Part shown: positions 52,928-60,928 of the stretch, in pieces
How positions within the stretch are numbered: position 1 is the first letter of the stretch
How the letters are laid out: the number at the start of each line of letters is the position of its first letter
From: a bacterium
GTDB taxonomy: Bacteria > Vulcanimicrobiota > Xenobia > Xenobiales > JADMJV01
DNA length: 64,000 nt
Assembly: GCA_018266105.1 (NCBI GenBank)
Contig: JAFEBA010000007.1
Span: forward strand, 1-64,000
Direction: 5' to 3'
The notes under the pieces: generated by a model
Told to the model about the DNA's origin: nothing
What the model saw: the letters and a program-made list of their open reading frames with translations, nothing else
The model's database searches: none
Made by a program: the position numbers and the translations under genes

Positions 52928-55900
52928 CTGCGCTTTTCGTAAGGCCATCTGGAAGCCTTCTCCGTCCTTTCCCAGGTTGACCTGTTGGCCGGCCAGATCG
53001 GCGGGCGGCGAGGCCAGTTCCAGGGAGACAGCCAGAACTTCTTTAGCAATGTGGTCTTTGTGGGCCTGGACCGCCTTATCCACTCCGGGACTCAGTCCCC
53101 AGAGGTAGACCTGAATGCGGTCGGTTACGTCCAACTGCTGATTCTTGCGCAGCTCCTGGAGGTGACGCACGGTATCTCGGGCGATCCCTTCGTCGATCAG
53201 CTCTGGCGTCAGTTCGGTGGAGAGAGCCACCACCAGACCCTGGTCCTCCTGGGCGGAGTAGCCAGCCGGCGAGCGGGCCTCGATCAGGAGTTCCTCAGCC
53301 GTGAGCTGGAGTTTGCTGCCGTCGGCCAGTTCGAGGGTGACCTGACCTTCGCGATGAGCCTGCTCGGCCAACTCCTTGGGATTGGCGCTGGCCAGAGCGT
53401 TCTTCAGAGCGGGTAACTGCTTGCCCAGCTTTTTACCCAGCAGGGGCAGGTTGGGTCGAATCTGGTAGTCCAGGAAGGACTCGCTCTGACCCAGCAGGCG
53501 AATTTCCTTGACGTTCAGTTCGTCCTGAATCTCGGCGCTGAAGTGCTGCAGAGCCTGGCGGTCCTGTTCGGTTCGTCCACCCACCAGCGCATAGGCCAGC
53601 GGTTGACGGGTGCGCAGGCCACTGGCCGTGCGGGCCGAGCGACCGGCCGATACGGCCCGCAGAGCAACGTTCATTGCATACAGCAACTTCTCGTCCTGCT
53701 GACCGGCCTCAGGCCAATCACAAAGGTGCACGCTGGCCGGTAACTCGGGCCGGAGCTTGCGCAGGTTCTGGTAGATCTCCTCGGCCACGAAGGGGGTGAA
53801 GGGAGCGGTCAGCTGGACCACCGTCAGCAAGCATTGGAAAAGGGTCTGGAAAGCAGCCGAGTCCCCCTGCCAGAACCGACGGCGATTGCGCCGCACATAC
53901 CAGTTGGAGAGTTCGTCCACGAACTCCTGGAGTGCTCGGGCCGCTCCAGTCGGGTCGTAATCGTCCAGTGCGCCGGTCACGGCCGCAACCACCTGATTCA
54001 AAGCCGAGCCGATCCAGCGGTCCATCTCAGTCGGCGAGGCCTGGCTTTGCCAGTCCACCTGGTTGGAATTGGCGTTGAGCACAAAGAAGTAGTAGGTGTT
54101 CCAGAGCGTACCAAGGTAGCGCCGCGAGGCCTCGCCCACAAGGTCCGAGGAGAAGCGTCGGCTGACTTCGGGCGGAGCGCTGGCGAAGAGGTACCAGCGC
54201 AGCGCATCAGCCCCCTGCTCGGCGATGACTTCCCAGGGATTGACCACGTTACCGCGAGATTTGGACATCTTCTCGCCGTTGCCGTCCAGCACCAGTCCGT
54301 GGCAGATCACGGACTTGTAGGCGATCGAGTCAAAGAGCATGACACCCAACTGATGCAGACTGTTGAACCAGCCGCGAGTCTGGTCCAGACCCTCGCAGAT
54401 AAAATCTCCCGGGAAGCTCTTCTGAAAGAGCTCCTTGTTCTCAAATGGATAGTGGAGCTGGGCAAAGGGCATGGCTCCAGAATCGTACCAGCAATCGATC
54501 ACGTCGGGTACGCGGCGCATCACGCCCTGGCATTTCTCACACTTCAGTTCCACTTCGTCGATGAAGGGACGATGTGGATCGAAGTCTTTGGCCTTGACGT
54601 CCAACGGCTGGATTGACCTTTGGGCCAGTTCTTCGAAGCCGCCCACGCAGTCTTTGTGACCGCATCCCTGGCAGATCCAGATGGGCAGAGGCGTACCCCA
54701 ATAGCGAGTGCGGCTGAGGGCCCAGTCCACCAGGTTGTTGAGCCAGTCCCCATAGCGTCCGCTCTTGATGTGGGCGGGGTGCCAGTCGATCTCCTGATTC
54801 TTCTCGATCAGGCGATCCTTCAGCTTGGTGTTGGCGATGAACCAGCTGTCGGTGGCAAAATACATGAGGGGCTGGGAGCAGCGCCAGCAATGGGGATAGC
54901 TGTGGTTGTAGTCCTGGCGCTTGAAGAGCAGCTTGCGTTCTTTGAGCTCGCGGATCACCAGCGGGTCCGCATCTTTGAACCACTGGCCAGCCAGAAAGGC
55001 CACCTCGGGGACAAAACGCCCGCTGGTATCGACTGAGTGCAACACGGGCAAGTTGTGCTGGCGTCCCACGTTGAGGTCGTCGGCGCCGAAAGCGGGGGCA
55101 ATGTGCACAATGCCGGTGCCGTCTTCGGCGGTCACAAAATCAGCCGTGACGATATGGTGAGCGGAATCGGCTACCAGGAAGAAATCATATGGCGCAACGT
55201 AACGCTGATTCTCCAAAGTGGAGCCGGGGAAACGGCTCAGGATTTCCACTTCCTTATTGTCGAAGACTTTCGCAATCAGGGTTTCAGCCAGGACCAGCAC
55301 TTCTTCTTCGTGCCGGACGGCCACATAATTCAAATCGGCTTTGACGGCGGCGGCCACGTTGCCGGGCAAAGTCCAGGGGGTGGTGGTCCATACCAGCAGG
55401 GAGGAGCCGGCCGGCAAGCCCAGCACTTCCGGCGTTCGCAGGGGAAAGCGCACGAAGATGGAGGGGTCGCGCACATCCTTGTAGCCCAGGCCGACTTCGT
55501 GCGAGGACAGGGGGGTGCCGTCCTTGGCGCAGTAAGGAACAACCTTGTAGCCGAGATAGAGCAGGTCTTTCTTCCAGAGTTCCTTGAGCGACCACCAGAC
55601 CGACTCCACGAAGTCGTTGCTCATGGTCATGTAGGCGTGTTCCAGATCGGTCCAATAACCGATCCGCTCCGTCATCTTCTCCCAGAGTCCCTCGTACTCC
55701 ATGACTGACTGGCGACACTCCTTGTTGAAAGGCCCGACGCCATACTCTTCGATCGCCTTCTTGCCGGAGAACCCCAGCTTCTTCTCGACCTCGATCTCCA
55801 CCGGCAGGCCGTGGCAGTCCCAGCCGGCTTTACGCGGCACCTGGTAACCGCGCATGGTCTTGTAACGGGGAAAAAGATCTTTGTAGGCGCGAGCCTGGAC

Positions 55901-56074
55901 ATGGTGCACGCCGGGCTTGCCGTTAGCGGTTGGCGGTCCCTCGTAAAAGACATAGGTCGGATTGCCCTGGTTGCGCTCAACCGACTTGGCGAAGGTATCT
56001 TGAGTGCGCCAGAACTCCAGAACCTTTTCTTCAAGAGCTGGAAAGGTGACGCCCGACTGGACCGGATCAAACAT
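52925..56074 (-). CDS. ileS: isoleucyl-tRNA synthetase, type 2, with GVHH in place of HxGH
   Basis: A 1049-residue class I synthetase charging tRNA-Ile. It has the editing domain (WTTTPWTLPGNVAAAV), KMSKSRGNVVNPWEV, a zinc knuckle (ICQGCGHKDCVGG and CEKCQGVM) and a long C-terminal region like bacterial type 2 or eukaryotic IleRS. The first signature, EGPPTANGKPGVHHVQAR, reads GVHH at plus-strand 55901-55912 rather than HxGH. The same first/third swap (GxHH) is reported for type 2 IleRS enzymes that are hyper-resistant to mupirocin while still active. Start ATG 56074 follows AAGGATG; the open frame upstream to 56317 belongs to the opposite side of the glycosidase gene end. No T-box is seen. 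Confidence 0.95.
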   Translation of the reverse strand: MFDPVQSGVTFPALEEKVLEFWRTQDTFAKSVERNQGNPTYVFYEGPPTANGKPGVHHVQARAYKDLFPRYKTMRGYQVPRKAGWDCHGLPVEIEVEKKLGFSGKKAIEEYGVGPFNKECRQSVMEYEGLWEKMTERIGYWTDLEHAYMTMSNDFVESVWWSLKELWKKDLLYLGYKVVPYCAKDGTPLSSHEVGLGYKDVRDPSIFVRFPLRTPEVLGLPAGSSLLVWTTTPWTLPGNVAAAVKADLNYVAVRHEEEVLVLAETLIAKVFDNKEVEILSRFPGSTLENQRYVAPYDFFLVADSAHHIVTADFVTAEDGTGIVHIAPAFGADDLNVGRQHNLPVLHSVDTSGRFVPEVAFLAGQWFKDADPLVIRELKERKLLFKRQDYNHSYPHCWRCSQPLMYFATDSWFIANTKLKDRLIEKNQEIDWHPAHIKSGRYGDWLNNLVDWALSRTRYWGTPLPIWICQGCGHKDCVGGFEELAQRSIQPLDVKAKDFDPHRPFIDEVELKCEKCQGVMRRVPDVIDCWYDSGAMPFAQLHYPFENKELFQKSFPGDFICEGLDQTRGWFNSLHQLGVMLFDSIAYKSVICHGLVLDGNGEKMSKSRGNVVNPWEVIAEQGADALRWYLFASAPPEVSRRFSSDLVGEASRRYLGTLWNTYYFFVLNANSNQVDWQSQASPTEMDRWIGSALNQVVAAVTGALDDYDPTGAARALQEFVDELSNWYVRRNRRRFWQGDSAAFQTLFQCLLTVVQLTAPFTPFVAEEIYQNLRKLRPELPASVHLCDWPEAGQQDEKLLYAMNVALRAVSAGRSARTASGLRTRQPLAYALVGGRTEQDRQALQHFSAEIQDELNVKEIRLLGQSESFLDYQIRPNLPLLGKKLGKQLPALKNALASANPKELAEQAHREGQVTLELADGSKLQLTAEELLIEARSPAGYSAQEDQGLVVALSTELTPELIDEGIARDTVRHLQELRKNQQLDVTDRIQVYLWGLSPGVDKAVQAHKDHIAKEVLAVSLELASPPADLAGQQVNLGKDGEGFQMALRKAQ

Positions 56075-56135
56075 GGAACAACATCCTTTGAGTAGCAATG
56101 TGTTGCTTCTACACGAATCGCCTCTCCGGTCCCTG

Positions 56136-57575
56136 CTATTTGGAGGGGAAGCCCATCCGAGGGTCATACGGATGAGAGGCGTCCCGCCAGAACAGCATCC
56201 AGTCGTAGCCCTTTTGCTGAGCCACCCTGGCTTGATCGTAGCCGACATTGGGGTCGGCTTCGGTGATCCCGACCTCGGCCCCGGGCGGCAGGTTGAGACG
56301 GTCGCGGTCCGGGACATTGGTCATGGGTTCATAAACGTGAAAGGTCATCACGAAGTCGACCGGTTGTCCGGCGAATCTCTCGTACAGGTAGCTCCAGTAT
56401 TGAAGCTCCCGGAAGTTCTGAACCCCCACCGTCAACCGGGCTCCCGGCGCCTCCTGAATGAAGGTCTCGACCAAACGCTCCACCAGATGCTGCTTGGCCG
56501 CTTCCGGCCCGGGAATCCCGTGAATTTCGTTGACCAGATCAAAGATCACCGGCTTCCCGTTGACCCTGGCACTGCCGAACTCGCGGATAAAGGGGCGCAA
56601 TTCTTTGACCAGCGGCTCAGGGTCTTGCACGGCCCTCTGTAATGCGGCATTGGGAATGGCGCCGTCCAGCAAAGTGAGAATCTGCTGGTCCTGACCATAT
56701 TGCTCCGCCAGCCGAAGATAGTCGCGCGTGGCCGCAAACACCTCGGGTCCGAGTGGACCCTGGCGCAGATCCAGGCCTCCCATCAGCCGAAATGCGTGCT
56801 TGCCGGCCGCCTGCTGCTCGCGAAAGACCTGCTCAGCGCGCGGACGCACACTCTCCCAGTGATGCAAATCTGCATAGCTAAAGTACTGACTGACACCCTC
56901 CCGAGGGCGCTCTGAGCCGCCGCTCCTTCCCTGGGAGCCGTAAAGGGGGCGCACCTGCGCTGCTGAAGCCGGGAGGTGGGGCTCCAATGACTGAGATTCG
57001 ATGCGCAGCAAGCCGGTTTGAGTGCCGGACTGACCGTTGCTGGACAAAATCAGCTGAACCGAGCGGATTCGGGTCGGGTCAAAGCCCCCATCGGTCAGGC
57101 CGTGCTCATCCACCCCGTGGCTGGAAGGCTGGAAGCGCAAGGTCAGGATGCCGGTCTTAGGGTCATAGCCCAAGTTATTCTGGTCGCATTGACCTTCGGT
57201 CCAGCGCGTGGACTGGCCCCGCCCCTCCGCGTCCAGAACTCGCAACCCGGCCACCAGCCCCTGGGCGGGCAACTTGACTCGGACCACGAGCTGCTGGCCG
57301 CTCCAATCTTGATCCTCGGAAAAGGTCTGGGAGGGCGGGAGGTAGAGAAGTTTGCCGTCCTGCATCACCACCGGAGTGCGGGTGGACAGTTGCAGCCCCT
57401 CAACCGGCCTGACCCCGGCCACTGCACCGGCCAGCATCACCGCCGCCAGGGCGTAGGGCTTCCAGCTCGGTTCCTGGGGCGGCTCCAGTTCGTCCCGAAG
57501 TGGTCGAGGTGGTGGCAAAGCAGGCCTGACTTTTGCAGGCACAGGCCCCAGTTTGCGCAAAGATCCTACCGTCAC
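56136..57575 (-). CDS. membrane-anchored glycoside-hydrolase-fold protein
   Basis: A 479-residue protein with a Pro-rich cytoplasmic tail (1-40), one membrane helix near residues 41-56 (YALAAVMLAGAVAGV), a beta-sandwich region (about 65-200) and a C-terminal TIM barrel. The barrel shows an Asn-Glu acid/base motif, FDLVNEIHG (E near 348), and a second acid, GITEADP, near 438, in the GH5/clan-A style, with FVMTFHVYEP between. It probably cleaves a beta-glycan outside the membrane. Clan A families vary, so the sugar is not predicted. It is divergent from a small unknown gene. Confidence 0.75.
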   Translation of the reverse strand: MTVGSLRKLGPVPAKVRPALPPPRPLRDELEPPQEPSWKPYALAAVMLAGAVAGVRPVEGLQLSTRTPVVMQDGKLLYLPPSQTFSEDQDWSGQQLVVRVKLPAQGLVAGLRVLDAEGRGQSTRWTEGQCDQNNLGYDPKTGILTLRFQPSSHGVDEHGLTDGGFDPTRIRSVQLILSSNGQSGTQTGLLRIESQSLEPHLPASAAQVRPLYGSQGRSGGSERPREGVSQYFSYADLHHWESVRPRAEQVFREQQAAGKHAFRLMGGLDLRQGPLGPEVFAATRDYLRLAEQYGQDQQILTLLDGAIPNAALQRAVQDPEPLVKELRPFIREFGSARVNGKPVIFDLVNEIHGIPGPEAAKQHLVERLVETFIQEAPGARLTVGVQNFRELQYWSYLYERFAGQPVDFVMTFHVYEPMTNVPDRDRLNLPPGAEVGITEADPNVGYDQARVAQQKGYDWMLFWRDASHPYDPRMGFPSK

Positions 57576-57608
57576 CCCGTAAGCTTAGCCAGAAGGACTG
57601 AAAAAATC

Positions 57609-57944
57609 TTGAGCAGTAACCTGCCCGCCCCGATTGACCCCAATTTGCTGCCCGCCTACCGCGAAGGCTTGCGAGCCCCCTACAGTCAGGACATTTTTCT
57701 GGCTCAGACCAGCCTGAAGGCTCAGGCCAGCCCGGAATTCATTTCGGCCGTGCCGGCCGAACATCGCCTGGAGCTGCGCCTGCGCGGGCCTTTCCTGGAG
57801 GCGGTCACCGAAGGTGGCACTCCCCTGGGCCGACTCGACCATCCGGGGCTGGACATCCTGGTTCGACTGATGGAATCAGGCAAGCACCTGATCGGCAAGT
57901 TCTGCCCTCCCGGCGAGGTAGCCGTTTGGCTCTTAGAGATGTAA
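57609..57944 (+). CDS. small unknown protein coupled to the J-domain gene
   Basis: A 111-residue protein with alpha/beta character (PIDPNLLPAYREGLRAPYS, EFISAVPAEHRLELRLRG, PLGRLDHPGLDILVRLMESG). No motif is recognised. I take TTG at 57609, with AAGGA upstream, as the start; the open frame runs further up to 57018 but is antisense to the glycosidase gene. Its last 19 bases overlap the next gene's start, so the two are translated together. Confidence 0.6.
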   Translation: MSSNLPAPIDPNLLPAYREGLRAPYSQDIFLAQTSLKAQASPEFISAVPAEHRLELRLRGPFLEAVTEGGTPLGRLDHPGLDILVRLMESGKHLIGKFCPPGEVAVWLLEM

Positions 57945-58663
57945 TTCGCCAGGTCCGGCGCGAGCTTTCGGAGCTACTCTTTGAACAGCAGCAGCTTCTG
58001 CTGGTGCAGGGACCCAACCTGGAGGCCCGTTTCCAGGCGCAGGTCGGCAAATACCAGTCCGAACTGGAGCAGGTTCAACTGGATCTGCGCCGCGCTCGCC
58101 GCAGCCTGGAACTCCGCCGCTCCAGTCTGGTGCGCGGACTGAGTGTGGACCAGGAAGCTCTGGAAAGCCAGCTGGACCGTGAGCTTTGGGAATACCGCAG
58201 GCGTCTGCAGGACCAAAAAGACAAACAAGAAGCCAGCCAACAGCGACTCAAAAAGCTGCGTTCGGCCGAAGCCAGTGCGGCCATGCGCAGTCTCTATCGT
58301 CAACTGGTTAAACGCCTGCACCCCGATCTGCACGCCGAGCAGACCCTCCAGCAGCAGCAGCTCTGGTTCGAGGTCCAAAAGGCCTACCAGTGGGGCGACT
58401 GGGAACGACTGGAAACATTGCTGGCCGTGACCGAGGACGACTTCGACGAAACCCCGGAAGAACTCGAACGGTTGCGCTCGCGCCTGGCTCAACTCAGTCT
58501 GGACTTGCAACAGCTCCGCCAGACTTTCCCCTATTCACTGGCTCAGCAACTGGAAGACAAAACCTGGGTAGAGCAACAGGTGGCGCGGCTCAAGCTGGAA
58601 ATCGTGATCGAACGCCAGCGATTGGCCAAAATTGAGAGCGTACTCCAGGAATTCCGATTATAG
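57926..58663 (+). CDS. coiled-coil protein with embedded J domain
   Basis: A 245-residue protein. Residues about 1-110 form a charged coiled coil with QxxL and RxxE heptads. Residues about 118-165 have a J-domain core: LYRQLVKRLHPDLHAEQ, with the HPD tripeptide that stimulates Hsp70, then WFEVQKAYQWGDWERLETLL as the last helix. A further coiled coil ends the chain. It should bind DnaK as a specialised co-chaperone. The start is a TTG overlapping the previous gene by 19 bases; no better start exists before the coiled coil. It is followed after 55 bases by a REC-pseudokinase. Confidence 0.68.
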   Translation: MALRDVIRQVRRELSELLFEQQQLLLVQGPNLEARFQAQVGKYQSELEQVQLDLRRARRSLELRRSSLVRGLSVDQEALESQLDRELWEYRRRLQDQKDKQEASQQRLKKLRSAEASAAMRSLYRQLVKRLHPDLHAEQTLQQQQLWFEVQKAYQWGDWERLETLLAVTEDDFDETPEELERLRSRLAQLSLDLQQLRQTFPYSLAQQLEDKTWVEQQVARLKLEIVIERQRLAKIESVLQEFRL

Positions 58664-58718
58664 TCGGTGCCAAGTCAGCCGGGCAGGATCGGCTCAAAGG
58701 GCCTGGGAAATCGGTCAG

Positions 58719-60347
58719 GTGGCCGACATTTTACTGGTTGAGGACGACTTCAACTTCCGCGAAATCCTGGAAAGCATTCTTGGGCAATTCGACCATCGCG
58801 TGACCGGCGCCGAAACCGCACCGGAAGCGGTGGAGAAAGCGCGCGCGCGGGCCTTTGACTTACTGATCAGCGATGTGCGCGTAGCCGGCGAACTGGATGG
58901 AGTCGAAGGCTTGCGTCAAATCCGCAAGCTACAACCGCAGATTCGCTGCATCATCATGACCGGTTACAGTGACATCGACGCCCCCCTTCGGGCCGCCAGC
59001 CTGCAAGCCGACGACTACCTGCTGAAGCCCTTTCGCATGCCGGCCCTGGTTCAGTCCGTGCGCAATGTCCTGAACTTCCAGCCGGAATTTCCGAATCTGC
59101 TCCGACGCCTGGGAGCGGCACCGGTCAATGCGGCCGACAAGGCAAGGCGCTGGTTCTATGATGCTCACCTGCAACAGCTTCAAGAGCAACGTGAACAGGC
59201 CATGAAGCAACTCTTTCTGCTCATCCGCTCTAAACGCATCAAGGCGGATGAAGCCCTACGCTTCTTCAGCGCCTGGGAGGAACTCGAGCTCGACCGCCTG
59301 AGCGATTCAAATCCCGCCCGCTGCGCCTCCCTGATCGTTCGCTATCACGCCTGGGCGAAAGCGCTGCTCAAGCTTGAGATTCCCGAAAGCTATTCCGATA
59401 CCCTTAGTCAGAAATCATTTGAGCTCATTTATGCTCGAGTTCAATCTGGAGTCATCGACGCCACCCATCTGCTCAAAGCGATCGAACTGCTCCACCATCC
59501 GGAAAGTCGACGCCACGACCTGAACAATTTCTGCACCTACAACTGGGTTTGGGGCGAAGGTCAGGAACAAGGGGACCCATTTCTCGGCCTGGTGGTGAAG
59601 AGCTACAAATTGACACGACTGATTTCGGGCCCTGACTCTCCCGTGCGGCTCTATGAAGCCCAGGCCGAGTATCAGCCCGACCGCGGCGACCGCGTGCTGG
59701 CCGTTCCGGCCGGGGAAGAATGGGCCACCTTGCTAAGGCGAGAGACCAGCGGAGACAAAGCGCGTCATCTGGTCAGCGCCCACGACCACCACTTTCTCCT
59801 TTACCGCAGTTTTGCCACCTCACTGCGGTCGCGTCTGCCCGGCAACGGCCTGGAACCCTGGCAGGCCTGGAATTTGCTCCGCCCCGTCTTTCATCAGGTG
59901 GTGGGCTTCCACAATAAAGGCCAGTCCTCCGGCTGCTTTTCGCTCAAAGACATCGACTGGCCACCCACGGGCGACTGTCACCTCAGCCACTTTAGCAGCG
60001 ATGCCTACCGAGAGGCCCACGCACAACTACAGCAAATGGATGGACACGTCACCGAGTTTTTCTCGGCTCCAGAGGTGCTCTATCAGCCCGAGCCCACGCC
60101 GGCTTCCGACCAGGCCGTGCTGGGCCGGCTGCTTTTTGAGACGGTGTTCGGCGGGCGCTACCCTGATCATAGCTTGAGAGTTCACATTCGCATGCTGGGC
60201 CAGCCCGAATCCAATCAAGCCTTCGCTCCCTACGTGGAAAAGCTGGGCCCCCTGGCTCACAAATTCTACTGGCTGGCCCACTCCAACCCGGCCGAGCGTT
60301 ACCGCGACCTGGCTACGGCCATCAAGGACATCGACCAGGCCTTTTAA
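58719..60347 (+). CDS. response regulator fused to a degenerate protein-kinase-like domain
   Basis: A 542-residue protein. REC at residues about 1-120: acidic VEDD, phospho-Asp in LLISDVRVAGELDG, TGYSD and the conserved Lys in LLKPF. From about 270 the sequence follows the order of a Ser/Thr kinase: SYKLTRLISGPDSPVRLYEAQ (a glycine-loop-like opening), LLYRSFATSL, FHNKGQSSGCFSLKDIDW where HRDLKPEN should be, HLSHFSSD where DFG should be, and FFSAPEVLYQPE...DQAVLGRLLFETVFGGRYP, matching the APE-DxxxLGxxLxExxxGxxP region. The catalytic HRD and DFG aspartates are absent, so it is a pseudokinase. GTG at 58719 is chosen because REC starts directly after. It overlaps marR by four bases tail to tail. 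Confidence 0.78.
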   Translation: MADILLVEDDFNFREILESILGQFDHRVTGAETAPEAVEKARARAFDLLISDVRVAGELDGVEGLRQIRKLQPQIRCIIMTGYSDIDAPLRAASLQADDYLLKPFRMPALVQSVRNVLNFQPEFPNLLRRLGAAPVNAADKARRWFYDAHLQQLQEQREQAMKQLFLLIRSKRIKADEALRFFSAWEELELDRLSDSNPARCASLIVRYHAWAKALLKLEIPESYSDTLSQKSFELIYARVQSGVIDATHLLKAIELLHHPESRRHDLNNFCTYNWVWGEGQEQGDPFLGLVVKSYKLTRLISGPDSPVRLYEAQAEYQPDRGDRVLAVPAGEEWATLLRRETSGDKARHLVSAHDHHFLLYRSFATSLRSRLPGNGLEPWQAWNLLRPVFHQVVGFHNKGQSSGCFSLKDIDWPPTGDCHLSHFSSDAYREAHAQLQQMDGHVTEFFSAPEVLYQPEPTPASDQAVLGRLLFETVFGGRYPDHSLRVHIRMLGQPESNQAFAPYVEKLGPLAHKFYWLAHSNPAERYRDLATAIKDIDQAF

Positions 60348-60868
60348 CGTCCGGCTTCGTCCAGCTCCTCGAGGTTGACCAGCACCTTGCGCAAGAGTTT
60401 GGTCAACTGCTGAACCTCGTTGGCGGACAGATGCCCCAGCATTTCCACTCCGTGACCCAGGCGAACCGGAAGAGCACGCTCCACCAGGTCTTTGCCGCTG
60501 GGCGTGAGCACGATATCCACGCTGCGCCGATCATCCTTGGAATGGCGACGCTCGATGTGGTTTTGCTGCTCCAGCCGATCCAATCGATGGGTCATCGCGC
60601 CCGAAGTCAAGAAGCAAGCCTTCATCAACTGGGTCGGCGAGAGCGTGTACGGGCGCCCGACCCTTCGCAGCGCAAACAACACATCAAACCCCCACAAGGG
60701 CACACCAAACTGCTTGAGGAGACGTTCAACGCGACCGTCCATATGATAACCGATAGCGGAAATCCGGCCAAAAACGGCCAACCCCGAAGGGTCCAGCTCA
60801 GGGCTTTCTCTCTGCCAGTCCTCGACCACCTCGTCGAGCCAGTCCCATTTGATTTCCTTCATTTTCAT
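60344..60868 (-). CDS. MarR-family transcriptional regulator
   Basis: A 174-residue winged-helix regulator. It contains LFALRRVGRPYTLSPTQLMKACFLTSGAMTHRLDRLEQQNHIERRHSKDDRRSVDIVLTPSGKDLVERAL, the complete MarR recognition helix (TSGAMTHRLDRLEQQ) and wing with the DDRR turn. MarR proteins are dimers that repress their own gene and neighbours until a ligand, often a phenolic compound, binds. A palindrome, AGGA-N6-TCCT, sits on its own probable promoter. The patatin gene lies upstream on the same strand. Confidence 0.9.
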   Translation of the reverse strand: MKMKEIKWDWLDEVVEDWQRESPELDPSGLAVFGRISAIGYHMDGRVERLLKQFGVPLWGFDVLFALRRVGRPYTLSPTQLMKACFLTSGAMTHRLDRLEQQNHIERRHSKDDRRSVDIVLTPSGKDLVERALPVRLGHGVEMLGHLSANEVQQLTKLLRKVLVNLEELDEAGR

Positions 60869-60888
60869 ACTGCCCTATTAAGCAAGGC

Positions 60889-60902
60889 AGGACAAAAATC
60901 CT
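60889..60902. promoter_or_regulatory. palindrome at the marR promoter, possible self-operator
   Basis: AGGA (60889-60892) and TCCT (60899-60902) are inverted around six AT-rich bases and overlap the -10 box of the leftward promoter. Position and symmetry suit MarR autorepression, but the arms are short. Confidence 0.4.
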
Positions 60903-60928
60903 ATAGCAAACAACGTAATTTCGCTCAA
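60900..60928 (-). promoter_or_regulatory. probable promoter of marR
   Basis: On the coding strand TTGAGC (plus-strand 60923-60928) and TATAGG (60900-60905) are spaced by exactly 17 bases, each matching the sigma-70 consensus at four of six positions. The -35 box overlaps the patatin stop codon. Confidence 0.5.

Noticed and set aside
56075..56135. A T-box riboswitch upstream of ileS
   Set aside because: The leader is only about 60 bases, with a small stem at most, and lacks the T-box sequence and specifier loop.
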